Below are positions 11,743 through 22,915 of a stretch of DNA of 64,000 nt, in pieces. The stretch's first letter is position 1; each line of letters starts with the position of its first letter. The notes beneath the pieces were generated by a model, which made no database searches, was not told the DNA's origin, and saw only the letters and a list, made by a program, of their open reading frames with translations. The stretch spans positions 496,001 to 560,000 of the forward strand of contig JAVHJL010000006.1 in the NCBI GenBank assembly GCA_036971715.1, read 5' to 3'. Made by a program: the position numbers and the translations under genes. This DNA is from Arthrobotrys musiformis. Its lineage: Eukaryota > Ascomycota > Orbiliomycetes > Orbiliales > Orbiliaceae.

Positions 11743-12296
11743 TTATTCCTGATTTTTCTCCGATAGAGCATCACTCGAGCTCTCCAACTCTCGGTTTGTC
11801 TCCTGTGTACCATCTTCTGATTCCCGGTTCGGTTTGGATTTTGCGCGATTTTTCTTTTTCTTCTCGGATCTGATGATATATACAAGGTCACCCAGTGATG
11901 GATGAATCTGTCGGTTGCAAAATAATCGAATTAGCACCAGAAATATATAAACGCAGATAGATTGAGGGTAAGGATTCTTGGCTGCTGGAATACCTTGCGG
12001 ACCCGACCAACCACAGCTTTCGCCCTCGTTGTAGTTTCTTCATTCTTAGGGGCACCTCGTTTGATAAACTCCCTCGCGATTATCATGAACCACCTCCTAG
12101 CTCTGATAGCCCGAGGGTCTGTTGAGTTCATGATCAATTTGATGATTTCCTGATTTCCAGACGTTAGAATGGTCTAGTCAGTGAGTGTAATATGAAGCTC
12201 GCGTGCAAGGCTGCTTGGTCGACAAGACCGGAGCGTATGGAAGGGGCATACATCATTTGATATCTTATACATGTTTGGAATATGTCTTCTCGTCAT
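11743..12296 (-). CDS. Module-family protein 3
   Basis: Three exons, 12252-12296, 11994-12149 and 11743-11907, join in phase 0 throughout (15, 52 and 54 codons) to give 121 aa. The start has a good CACC-ATG context. The first intron has a GTATGC donor and a CTAAC branch before ATCAG; the second runs GTATTC to CGACAG. The middle exon is the shared module, beginning EIIKLIMNSTDPRAIRARR and containing IAREFIKRGAP. The last exon starts with a hydrophobic patch (LGDLVYIIRS), followed by a Lys-rich cluster and an acidic Ser/Glu tail. The Lys cluster could act as a nuclear signal. This is the minimal member of the local family: little more than the module. I do not recognise a function. Confidence 0.7.
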
Positions 12297-12389
12297 GGTG
12301 GGGACGGTGTATAGTTGATGCAGGCGACAAGAGATCTCTTTCTAGTAGGCGCGAAATGTTGAAGTCGCGGAAGTTTGAATGACGTTTAC

Positions 12390-12584
12390 CGACAGTGATA
12401 GCAGCCAAACAATAGCCCGGGTAGCTACAGGATGCATACTCTGATGTCCTAGCAACTCCAGGAACACCCTCGAGGCAGTCGCCCTCGAGACACACCAACA
12501 CACCCATTCTGGTGTGATATATTCTTTGATACTCTTGATATATATCATCAGATCATCACAGAGCATGGATACGAATGATGCCAT
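12390..12584 (-). pseudogene. Possible fourth module copy, relic or unfinished gene
   Basis: A frame starting MASFVSMLCDD runs to a GTAAAC donor at 12389-12388 in phase 0. Its middle (DDLMIYIKSI then RATASRVFLELLGHQ) follows the spacing of the shared module: hydrophobic start after Asp-Asp, then a second amphipathic stretch ending in Gly. Similarity is weak and no downstream exon is convincing, because the start of family gene 3 follows only 94 nt later. It may be a decayed duplicate or a chance frame. Confidence 0.25.
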
Positions 12585-12886
12585 GGGGCATTGGAGTGGA
12601 ACTACTGGCCTCAATACTAGTGGAACGACTGGTATCCCCATATTTTTGCGTTGGGGGTGCCGAGAGGTGTGGTATTCTAAACGTCCCAATCAGAGGCCAT
12701 GATTTCGTTGGTCTTTTCCGTACTGAGTTAGGACGCTATCCCTTTACGGTAATAAGCGACGACAGCATGAGTTCGCTCCAGACCACGTTCACGAGTGTGT
12801 GGTCTGGCCAGCTTCAATGTACGAGACAAGTACTGTAGCATAGGACATTGAGTATGCAAAGAAAATTTTAATTCTGGGTATATCTA

Positions 12887-12960
12887 GCCTCGTACCTAGG
12901 CGTCACAAAGAGAGGCCCAAACGAAGTGAGACCTTCCTTTGTGACGTCTAGGTACGAGGC
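12887..12960. repeat. Inverted repeat, 24-nt arms
   Basis: The arm GCCTCGTACCTAGGCGTCAC at 12887 (full arm 12887-12910) is mirrored at 12937-12960 with one mismatch, a G/A transition, around a 26-nt loop. Similarity continues weakly outside the arms. The loop contains GAGGCCCAAACG, which also occurs beside the inverted repeat at 39.5 kb. It could be a small non-autonomous element. Confidence 0.8.
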
Positions 12961-13139
12961 CAGACATATCTATCTAAGTCTATCTAAATATTCATCTAAG
13001 TCGGTCTCAGTCCCCCTCCGTGGACAATTAAGGCCATGGGGAGTCGAAGAACTGACTTCTCTAGATTTTCATAAAAATATCTCGGTCCTGTTTCGTGTAC
13101 GACGGAGGCCATGGGTGGACTTCTATCGCACAGAGACGG

Positions 13140-13840
13140 TGTATTCAGGTAGTTAAGCTACCTGATAACTAATTTGTCTCGCGATGCGAACCTAATTTGT
13201 CCAAAAGAAGGACATATTAGTATGTAAACGTAATAGTAGCGCTTTAGATAGTTGGTACGTACCTTGACTGTGCCTTTTGCACACTTTTTTGTTTGACCCG
13301 AACTGAAGGTACAGGCTAGGTGTGCATACGGCTCACCTTGTGTCTAAGTACATGCTTCTATATACAGGCGTTCGCACAAGCCAGCTGCTTAATTTTTTAG
13401 CAGCTAAGCTACGTAACACAAATCTATTTGTAAAATAGGGAGTCAAAGTTAGCGGGTGGGTGAATGGTGCTACTTGTAATGGTTGATACATACCTTCTTT
13501 TGGATTTGTCTTCACTTCTTTTCTCCCCCCTCCAGGCGTGCTTAAGGCCCACCTTGTATCTATTTATATATATATCTATTCTAGACTAACCACTTTGTTT
13601 TTTGTAGTTAGGGTATTTCACACAAATCTAATTAATCTTCATGTTAGTGCGTAAATAAGAACTTTCTCGAGGTGGTTGCTTCATACCTTCTTTTGGATTT
13701 GCCTTCAGTTTTCTTTCTTCTTTTCCTTTTCGCTTTTATTTTTTCTTCTTTCTTCTTTTTTTTCCCCTTTTTTCTTATTTTTTTTATTTTTTCCTTTTAC
13801 TTTTTGTTTATTTTCTTTATTTTTTTTATTTTATTTTTTA

Positions 13841-13871
<31 letters not shown>

Positions 13872-14870
13872 TTTTTTTATTTTTTTTTTTGATCGTTACT
13901 TTGTCTTTTCTGAGCGAGACGTGCTTAGGGCCCGTCCCGTACCTATAATTTTGGTAGTTAAGCTACCTAAGAAGATGGTTACGACGTCAGTGTGTAACCA
14001 AAACAACAAGTCTAAGATACTTAAGTACCTAGGTAGTTGATACATAAGTACCTTTTCTCAATATTTCCTTGTGTCGGTTTCTTCTTTTATTACCCTTGTT
14101 TTTTTTTAATTTTCGTTTGTTTTGCTTTGGCACAACTGAGGCTCTAGACCAGGCGTGCTCGAGGCCCACCTTGTGTAACTACCCCTCGACACCGGGCCGA
14201 ACCGAAAAATCCGGGCCGCGGGTGCTTAATGGTAGCCAGCCTTCTGTCTATATCAACTACCCCCCTTTCCTTCTCTTATTCCTTGTTTGGTTATGTCTTC
14301 CTGATTCCCGTCTCTTGCTTATAGCTACTTCACACGGTAGCCTTTTTCCTCCTTTGTTTTGTTTTGATTGGAGATGAGCTTAAGACCCATCTAAACCACC
14401 TTCAATATCCCGTTTTTCTTTCCTTTTCTTCTTTCTTTCTTTGTTGTCGTTTTTTTTTTTTTGTAGACGAGCTTAAGGCTCATCTAAACTATCTTATTTC
14501 TTTATTTTTCTTTTTCCTTTCTTTCTCCTTTCTTTTCTCTTTCTTTTCTTTCTTTCATTCTTTTTCCTTTCTTTTTTTCCTTTGTTGATTGGTTTGACCG
14601 AGTTCGAGCTCAAGGCCAGATGTGCTTAAGGCCCATCTCATCTATTTGTTTTTTTTCTCCTTCCCTTTTCTTTTCTTTTTTTGTTTTGTTTGGGGTTTTA
14701 GGCTTCGAGGCCAGGCGTGCTATGCTCCGAGCATACCTCATTTCTTCTTTATTTTTTATTTTTATTTTTATTGTTATTTTTATTTCTATTTTGTGGTGTG
14801 TAACTTCATCGCCGAGCGTTGCCTCAAGGCGAGACGTGCGTATGCGTTCACAGTTTGGTTACGAGGCTGC
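13140..14870. repeat. Diverged repeat array with GCGTGCTTAAGGCCCACCT boxes and T-rich spacers
   Basis: Eight to nine degenerate copies of a box like GGCGTGCTTAAGGCCCACCT lie at about 13317, 13533, 13915, 14149, 14371, 14464, 14614, 14709 and 14820. They are separated by T-rich spacers, the longest (about 13700-13890) being almost pure T with scattered A and C. A second shared block, CATACCTTCTTTTGGATTTG, occurs at about 13491 and 13682. The palindrome GGTAGTTAAGCTACC occurs at about 13148 and 13952. Long Phe-rich frames here are products of the T tracts, not genes. The array looks like a decayed tandem satellite or nested small elements. Confidence 0.7.
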
Positions 14871-16016
14871 GTATGCGTATTCGATTTTGATCCCTAAACT
14901 ACAACTACCAATACAATATTTTTCTTTCTTCAAGGTACAACAAAAAGAAGTTGGTGGATACGTACCGTAGTAAATCATAGCCTCGAATCCAGGCGCTCGG
15001 CGGAGCATCTTGTTGTTAGGTAGAACCTGGTTTGGTAAAAGATAGAACCTAGATGAAGACAAAAAAGTATGAACGTCAGTCGGGCCGAAGCTAAACTGGT
15101 ATGACGTCCACCCCCTTCAGGGTTCCCCTTAACATCGTCAACCGCATCTCGGCTTTCGGAGCTTGTTGAAAGTTCGTTCGACGGAGAGGTATATACCGAT
15201 TTGTCATTTAAGAACAGTTAAGTGGCATTCAGACCCTTTCGTGCTGATATTTTACCTCGCGGACATGGGACTGCACATGAACACTTGGGAACTCGCATTT
15301 CCAGGTCTCGTCTTTTGTTGAAGTAGGATACATACCTTGATAGTTATGTTGATGTGGCATTGAGGGATGGTGTCCACGTGATGATGGTCGATCGTGTGAA
15401 CGATGGGTCGGATTGGTGGTTGTTGTTGTGGTAGACACAACGGGGTGATGTGAAAGGGAGAAGAAGAGAAGAAGAGAAGAAGGAAGGAAAGAGAAAGAAA
15501 GAAAGATTGGAGAAGAGGAGGGTCCTTTTATAGTCCGACTTTCCGCCGAGGGAAAAAGAGAATATCGAGTGTGCATTCCCCGATTGGGAAATTTGGAGGA
15601 CGTTGTAGACGTTGTTGAGCGGGCGTGCTCAGCATTTTGTTGCTGCTGCTGAGCCCTTCAATATTCTTTTTGTTGCTCAGCGGTGCCCCTCACTCTTGTC
15701 TCATATACCAGAGCTGGCCGAAGCCTCATTCCCCATGGGGACCCGGCCTGGGTCGAGTTGAAGGCCCAACCAAGCCAGAACCCTACATACATTATTCGTT
15801 AATACCTAGTCCTGTACCCAGACCTTCTACCTCAGGAGCGCCTGGTCTCGAGATCACCCAGACCGCACAAAGAGTGACCGACTCTGATCCGAGTCTCTAC
15901 ATCTACAGCCAGTCAGCTAGAACTCATTGGAGCACGTTCAGGTGTTGGTCTCCACGCCAGTAATGCACACGCACGGGAACAGTAAAAAGGCGATTGAGTT
16001 AAGAAAAGAATAAATA
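14871..16016. other. Intergenic, no supported gene
   Basis: No supported gene. A Ser/His-rich minus frame at 15229-15576 includes a purine-rich stretch (15450-15520) and lacks recognisable motifs. A cluster of GTATGTAT-like sequences resembles those in the adjacent repeat array. Confidence 0.4.
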
Positions 16017-16150
16017 CAATCTATTTACAGGTAATGCAGAAAAAATACAGGATACATTTAGTAATAATAGCAAAACAAATTAGCAACCTATTTACAGGTG
16101 GTGAACAAAAGCAAACAGGAGATATTTAATAAAATAGCAAAACAAATAGT
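16017..16150. repeat. Imperfect tandem duplication, about 68 nt x 2
   Basis: Two adjacent copies share CTATTTACAGGT near their start and ATAGCAAAACAAAT near their end (about 16017-16083 and 16085-16150), with substitutions and small indels between. The duplication ends about 30 nt before the stop codon of the acidic reading frame. Confidence 0.7.
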
Positions 16151-16181
16151 ACAAAGGAAATTGGTAAAGAAAAACGGCATT

Positions 16182-16820
16182 TCAGAACATTGATTCGAAG
16201 AATAAAAGCGCACGAGGCGCCGCTTCCCCCTCCCAACCCTCCCCCGGGTACTCCTCCCCATCACAATCCTCCTCCTCCTCCCAATCCTCCTCCCCGCTTT
16301 CCTCCCAATCCTCCCCCTCCTCCTCCTCCTCCTCCCAATCGTCCCACTCCCAAGATGCCTCGCAGGTGCATCTACCCCCGAACTGATTGTCGGCTGGGGC
16401 CCACCAGTCCACCAAGTGGACTATAGCGGGCCGCCGAGCCGGGTTATCAGCGCGGCGGGTAGTTTCCTGGTGAAAATCGCCCTCCCCGACTTCACCGCCC
16501 TCGCCGTACTCCCGGTATTGGCGCAACATCCCCGTGTCTGAGGATGTTGAATACGCGGGGAGTCTGCTGCATAACATCGCAGCCCCCAGCCGATGGACGT
16601 TCTCGGAGAGATACGCCCAATCGGCGGACCCCCAAAACCCACCATCGTCTCCGGGAGACGATGGAAGGTGTACGATCAGACTGTCTGATCGCTTGAGCCT
16701 ACGGCTTGGAGGGGGGGTTTGATTTCCCCCCACCTCGCCGATTTGCTCATCCTCATTGTCGCAAAATTTGTATGAAGTTTGGAGGTTTGGTGCCGTGAGG
16801 CACTCCAGTAGGTAGTCCAT
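16182..16820 (-). CDS. Hypothetical acidic protein
   Basis: An uninterrupted frame of 212 aa in a GC-rich patch inside otherwise AT-rich, repeat-filled DNA. The N-terminal two thirds show no recognised motif. The last 60 residues are almost all Glu, Asp, Trp and Gly in repeating DWEEE-like blocks. The opposite strand is Pro-rich, as expected from the CTC/TCC repeats, so part of the openness is compositional. It may be a real orphan gene, a fragment of a larger gene, or simply open by composition. No signal peptide or membrane segment is seen. Confidence 0.35.
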   Translation of the reverse strand: MDYLLECLTAPNLQTSYKFCDNEDEQIGEVGGNQTPPPSRRLKRSDSLIVHLPSSPGDDGGFWGSADWAYLSENVHRLGAAMLCSRLPAYSTSSDTGMLRQYREYGEGGEVGEGDFHQETTRRADNPARRPAIVHLVDWWAPADNQFGGRCTCEASWEWDDWEEEEEEGEDWEESGEEDWEEEEDCDGEEYPGEGWEGEAAPRALLFFESMF

Positions 16821-17817
16821 CCTTGAATAAAGGGGTTTGTTTCTTAAGTAGCGGAAGGAAGTAGAAGATTTCGAGTGAACAGCTTCAAATAAATTGAAGC
16901 TGAGACCAAGGGAAGGGCGGATGAATAGTAGAAGAGCTTGAAAGAGACAAAAGGGTGAAGAGGATTAAATACCTAGGTAGTTAAGTTATGAGACTGGTCT
17001 CGGCGATTGTTGTGTTGTGTTGTGTTGCAAAGTACGGATCAGTCTAGTTCGGGTACGGGTCACCATGCGTTGTCCAGCGAGACTGCGCAAACTTACCAGT
17101 CTCGGATTGACCAATCATAATCAGGCTGCAAACCTTCCTCTTCTGTCACCTTGTTGAAAATACAACACAACAAGCGCCCCGGCTAAACCTTCCTTTGAGA
17201 ACCGCCAACGACGCACAAGCCGAACGCGCCAACTGTCATTGGCTGGCCAGCACCGGCTTTCACTTGTCTTTCACAAGCAAGCTCCACCGCACTGTAAGTT
17301 CTCAAATTATATTATAACAAAGGCTGTCCATGGGACCCTCATTATTTCGCAGTGCTTGGAGGGGTAAAACTTAAAGTTACCGCATCAGCATCATCTTCAC
17401 TCAGAGGCTCCCCGCTAACCAGGACGCAGGCTGTGGACATCTCCCAAACTTCCAAGAATCGAATCGATTAGAAACGTTCGAAACGAGATATGCAGGGGCC
17501 CTTGCTTCTCATGATATTACATCATAGCATACGAGCATGCCGAGGAACCTTCCTTCTACAGCATAACCCCAGGCGCTGAACTCCGCTCTCAATCGACTAC
17601 CCAAGAAAAGAACACCCGGTATTCTCTCCGGGACTTCATACCTTCATATCAAACCGGAATTTGGAGTTCTTCGAATAGCAGGTCGATCTTCGAAGCTTGG
17701 TTGGCTCGTTGTCTGCTTGCAGTTAGCCGATTGAAACTCTAAAGCATCATTCGAACTCTCTCACCATTCATATACCATATAATATCTAGACGCCTGTCTC
17801 GAGGCCCGTTTGCGAAA
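16821..17817. promoter_or_regulatory. Upstream region of NTE1
   Basis: About 1 kb between divergent starts. The distal part still carries island sequence (TACCTAGGTAG at 16970 and a short TGTGT run). The proximal 300 nt contain pyrimidine-rich stretches typical of a fungal leader. No specific site is recognised. Confidence 0.35.
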
Positions 17818-20800
17818 ATGGCCTCACCTTCGTCCTCCACCGTCGCATCGGGCACCTTTACCGCCTCTTCAAACTTACCAGCCGCCATGGCTACCGCGCC
17901 GCCAACTCAAAATCTTAGTTTTGCTGGGAGCCTAATATACTATGGCTTGTGGATGGTTCAACTTCTACCATGGATTACATACTGGATCCTCAGTTTCACC
18001 ACCTACACAGTTCCTGCCGTATTGTTCACTCTTTTCAGCACAAGCTTTTCGATAACCATGAATTTCACTACTTTGTAGGTGCAATTCGAGACAACCCTAC
18101 CCGAGAATCCAAGATCTGATAAGCTTTCTAGGCTAGCAATTGTTCTTATGTTCGCAACAATGATATCGTACTTCGTGCGCTACCGCTACTTAAACATGTA
18201 CGCCCATCTACCGCCCGAGCCGCAGAGAAAGGAACCGCAAATAGATCTTTTCACCGATGGCCCGGAGGCGGACGACGCAAAACCGGGTATCGCGAGCTAC
18301 CTAGACGAGTTTTTGAGCGCCATTAAGGTGTTTGGATATCTAGAAAGACCAATATTCCATGAATTGACTCGACATATGCAAACAAGGAAACTGATTGCTG
18401 GCGAAACTCTACTGCTGGAGGAGGAGAAGGGGTTCTGTGTGGTCGTTGACGGTCTAGTGCAAGTCTTCGTCAAGTCTACTGCTCCTGGAAACACCGTTTT
18501 GAGTGACGATGAAGAAGAATTGACTGGTGGACAAGGTTATCAATTGTTGACCGAAGTCAAGAACGGTGCTCCCATGAGCAGTCTGTTCACCATATTAAGT
18601 TTGTTTACAGAAGACGTGCAACTACGGCATGACGACGACGACGATAGTAGTGCCGCACCGACGCCGCCACAGACGCAAGATAGCTTCTCCTCAGTTGGCA
18701 GTGATTTGAGAAGAGGGCCCCGAGACTCTCAACAGGGTACAACCCCTGCAATGCAAGAGCACCCGTTCTCACAGAATGGCATGTCCAGGCAGTAAGTATT
18801 CACCGCCTTTCAAGTCTGGTATACGAGGCGCCTCTCTAACGAGTTTATCAGGGTTTCGGAGGGCCTATCGTTACCTAGAGTACCAACTTTTCCTATGCTA
18901 GCCGACGATTTCTCCGAATCGCCGTCCGCCTTTACCCCAAGCTCCCGTCCCACGACTCCTGCTCCAAGCAAACCGCATGGAAGACCTGTTCGGCCAAAGC
19001 TATACAAGACCAAATCTGTCCACCCCGATATTATTGCGCGTGCGACAGTTGATACTACGATAGCAGTTATCCCAGCAGCTGCGTTCAAGCGTCTTACACG
19101 AAGCTATCCTAAGGCATCAGCCCATATCGTATCCGTCATCCTCACAAGGTTCCTCCGCGTGACGTTTGCGACTGCAAGGAATTATCTTGGACTTACAGGC
19201 GAAGTGCTACGTGCTGAGAAAAGTATGAACGGTTATACGTCGTATGACCTCCCGAATCATCTTCGGGGTGCAGCACTGGATCGCTTGAAGGAGAAGTTCT
19301 CGGCGGAAAAGTCTGCGGCAAAGGATGACGAGGAGCTCAAGCGCGGGATGGTACTACACAACAGCTCAGCAGCTACTAGGAGGAGAAGACGTTCCACCTT
19401 CTCTATCCAAACGAGAATTGACGTTGCTTCGCGAGCTTCAAATATGCGCGGCATGGATAGCCCTTGGGTAACCAACACTCACCCGGGGGATCTATTTAGC
19501 AACGTACCTCTACACAGACCGAGGAGCAACTCGAGTGGTCACTTCTCGCCCCAGCTGGATGCAACGTTTGGTAGAGGATTCACAGTCCCAGTTCCGTCAA
19601 GTATTGATAGTGCCCTCAATAGCCTTGCGCATGGGAATACTCCTTCCCAGGACTCGACCTCCCCAAATCTATCGATGGTGAACAGCAGGACCTCTCAAAT
19701 GAGCGTAGTCCCAGAAGAGGAAGATGAAGGAACGTTCAGAGAGGCAGTTCTCGAGTGTATGTTCAAGGCGATCGGGCTTTCGAGCACGAAGGTCGAGGGG
19801 TTGAAGCGTCCCGGTGGCTCCGCCGAGGGTAGCCCTCGTCTTGTATCATACGATGCTAGAAGACAAAAGGCAGTTTTCAATTCCTTTGGACATATTGACC
19901 CATTCGAGGATGCGGAAACAGAATCTGTTGCCTCAACTGCTATTTCTACCAACAGCATGCTAGGACCTAGTGCCCCTACTCTCGATAATATGAAAGACGA
20001 TGTAGATATCGTTTTCTTCCCGAAGGGAAGTGTGTTAGTCGAGGAAGGGGAAAGAAGCCCTGGGTTGTACTATGTCATTGACGGCTTTTTGGATATAACG
20101 ATGGCTGTCGAGGATGAGAAGAAGTCTGGTGTGCTCGGGAACAATGCGTCAAGGAAGGGTAGTACTGTCAATTTAAACACCGCCCTGCCAGCCCTGAGTC
20201 GAACAAACACTAGCAGTTCTCAGAAGACTAATTCCTCGACACCAGCGCCAAAGAAGCCCACCCGAAGGTCATTGTTTATGGTCAAACCTGGTGGTGTTGC
20301 TGGATACATCGGTTGTATTTCCGGCAGCAGAAGCTTTGTCGAGATCAGGGCTAAGACGGATGTCTACGTGGGATTTTTACCGCGAAACAGTTTCGAGAGA
20401 ATCATGGACAAGAATCCTGTTGTTTTATTGACAATGGCGAAGAGAATTACAAGCTTGTTGCCAAGGTTGATGTTGCATATTGATTTCGCTTTGGAGTGGC
20501 TGCAAATTGACGCCGGGCAGGTTATTTATCGTGAGGGCGACGAAAGGTGCGGAAACAATCGTAAAATTGCTTTAAGTTCAGCATGCTAACGTATCGAAAC
20601 TCAGTGATGCTATATATATCATCTTGAACGGTCGTCTTAGGGCTATTAGAGGCAATCCGGATGATGGCGACATACATGTTGCCGGCGAATACGGCCAAGG
20701 GGAATCCGTCGGTGAGCTTGAGGTTCTGACGGAGTCCACCCGACCCGTCACCTTACACGCAATAAGAGATACAGAAGTCGCAAGGTTCCCGAAAACACTA

Positions 20801-22616
20801 TTCAATAGTCTTGCACTCGAGCACCCTGGCATCACGATTCAGATCTCTAAAATAATCGCCACGAGAATGCGGGCACTGGTAGAACAGCCGCTCGACAGAA
20901 AGGATAATGCTGCTATCGGAACAACGAAGACAGCAAACAAGATGAACCTCAGAACTGTTTGTATTCTACCGGTAGCGACTGGTGTCCCTGTTACAGAGTT
21001 CAGCAATCGCCTATCTACCGCTTTGCTACAGATTGGTGTTCCAAACGGTGCTGTGACCCTTAACCAAGCCGCCATTCTCAAGCATCTAGGGCGACATGCG
21101 TTTAGCAGGATCGGGCGGCTAAAGCTTAGCCAGTTCCTAGCAGACCAGGAGGAGAAATATGGTATGGTTTTGTACGTCGCCGATACTAGTGTCAATGCTC
21201 GATGGACTCAAACTTGCATCACGCAAGCGGATTGCATCTTGCTCGTGGCATTAGCAGATAGCGACCCTGGTATTGGTGACTATGAAAGGTACTTGGTTGG
21301 TATGAAGACCACAGCGAGAAAGGAACTTGTGCTGTTACACCCGGACCGATTCGTGAAGCCGGGGTTGACGAGACAATGGATGAAGGTTAGTATTTCTTGC
21401 TACCCCGGAGATTATTGGATAGTTACTAATTTTTTCTAAGACCCGTATATGGATCAACGGCGGTCATCACCATGTCCAAATGGCAGTCAACTTGAACAGC
21501 GTTCCTGAGCCCGTTCAGCCGAAGCAATTCGGATCTGCTATCAGGAAGCGCGTCAAAATTCTTCATGATGAAATTTCGATTTATATATCGAAACGAACAA
21601 GACAAACGGTATATCCTTCGGAGGCCCCATTCAAAGGAGACTTCCACCGCCTAGCGAGAAGACTCTGTGGCAAGAGCGTCGGTTTGGTCCTGGGAGGCGG
21701 TGGTGCTCGTGGTATCGCACATGTCGGCGTCATCAGAGCACTTGAGGAAGAAGGCATCCCGATCGACTTGGTCGGTGGTACTAGTATCGGCAGCTTCGTC
21801 GGCGCCCTGTATGCCCGAGATGCGGATATTGTCCCAGTTTACGGCTGGGTGAAGAAGTTCTCTGGCCGAATGGGGAGCTTGTGGCGCATGCTATTCGATC
21901 TAACATACCCGGCCGTCAGTTATACGACCGGTCACGAGTTCAACCGTGGTATCTTCAAGACCTTTGGAGACTCCCAGATCGAAGACTTTTGGTTGGAATT
22001 CTACTGCAACACTACTGATATCAGCAGGAGCAGAATGGAGATCCACACCAGCGGATACGCATGGCGGTACGTCCGAGCATCGATGAGTTTGGCAGGCTTG
22101 CTACCACCGTTGTGCGATGAGGGTATCATGTTACTCGACGGAGGATACGTTGACAACCTTACCGTCTCGCACATGAAGAGTTTGGGGGCGGATACTATAT
22201 TCGCGATCGATGTGGGTAGTATCGATGATAACACGCCGCAGAACTACGGTGATACCCTCAGCGGCGGGTGGACGCTGTTTAACCGCTGGAATCCGTTCAG
22301 TTATACACCCAATCCGCCGACGTTGGCGGAAATCCAGGCGAGGTTGGCGTACGTTAGCAGTGTTGATGCGCTGGAGAGGGCGAAGCAGGCGCCTGGGTGT
22401 TATTACATGCGACCACCGATTGATATGTACGGAACCCTCGATTTCGGGAAGTTCGACGAGATTTACAATGTGGGGTACGTTTACGGGAAGAGGTTTTTGA
22501 GGGAGTTGAGGGAAGTTAAAGGGGGGTTGAGGGTTTGGGGTGGAGATAATGGTGGGGAAGGGGTTGCCGGGAAGGGGATTAGGTGGAGGAGAACGGGGAG
22601 GAGAGCTAGTATTTAG
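17818..22616 (+). CDS. NTE1: Lysophospholipase NTE1 (patatin-like, neuropathy target esterase family)
   Basis: Five exons, 17818-18074, 18132-18791, 18852-20546, 20605-21385 and 21441-22616, join in phase to give 1522 aa, normal for fungal NTE1. The first donor (GTAGGT) places an in-frame TAG at the exon edge, so an unspliced reading would stop there. Hydrophobic N-terminal segments (about residues 35-105) anchor it in the ER membrane. Three cyclic-nucleotide-binding-like domains follow, at roughly 150-280, 685-845 and 858-970. The patatin domain has GGGGARG at 1216-1222 (oxyanion hole), GTSIG with Ser1246, and DGG with Asp1364, completing the Ser-Asp dyad. The enzyme deacylates intracellular phosphatidylcholine to glycerophosphocholine. 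The long linker near residues 440-680 is Ser-rich and disordered. Confidence 0.96.
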
Positions 22617-22915
22617 ATAAATCTGGGGAAGTATAGCGACGATACCATGTTTACTTGTCCATATATTCGCTATTTTTGTAGATTTTGGGTAGAATCATTG
22701 GCATTTTGAAGCGGCGTTTGTGTTCGAAAGCAATTGAATCATTGGAAATTTATTTCATTATATCCGAAAAATAAGGTGGTATTACTTAACATTGAAGGGC
22801 GTTATTAAATGAGAATATGGTGTAAATATTTGTGCTTGTGTCATTAAGAAGGTTTATATCAAAGTAGTGTGAGAAATGAATGCTATGCTATGCTTTTGGA
22901 GTATCCCGAACGGTG

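Noticed and set aside
13672..14588. Long Phe-rich plus-strand frames
   Set aside because: They are translations of T-rich spacers in the repeat array; no start context, motif or splice structure supports them.
15229..15576. 115-residue Ser/His-rich minus frame
   Set aside because: It spans a purine-rich stretch and island repeats, with no motif; openness is explained by composition.
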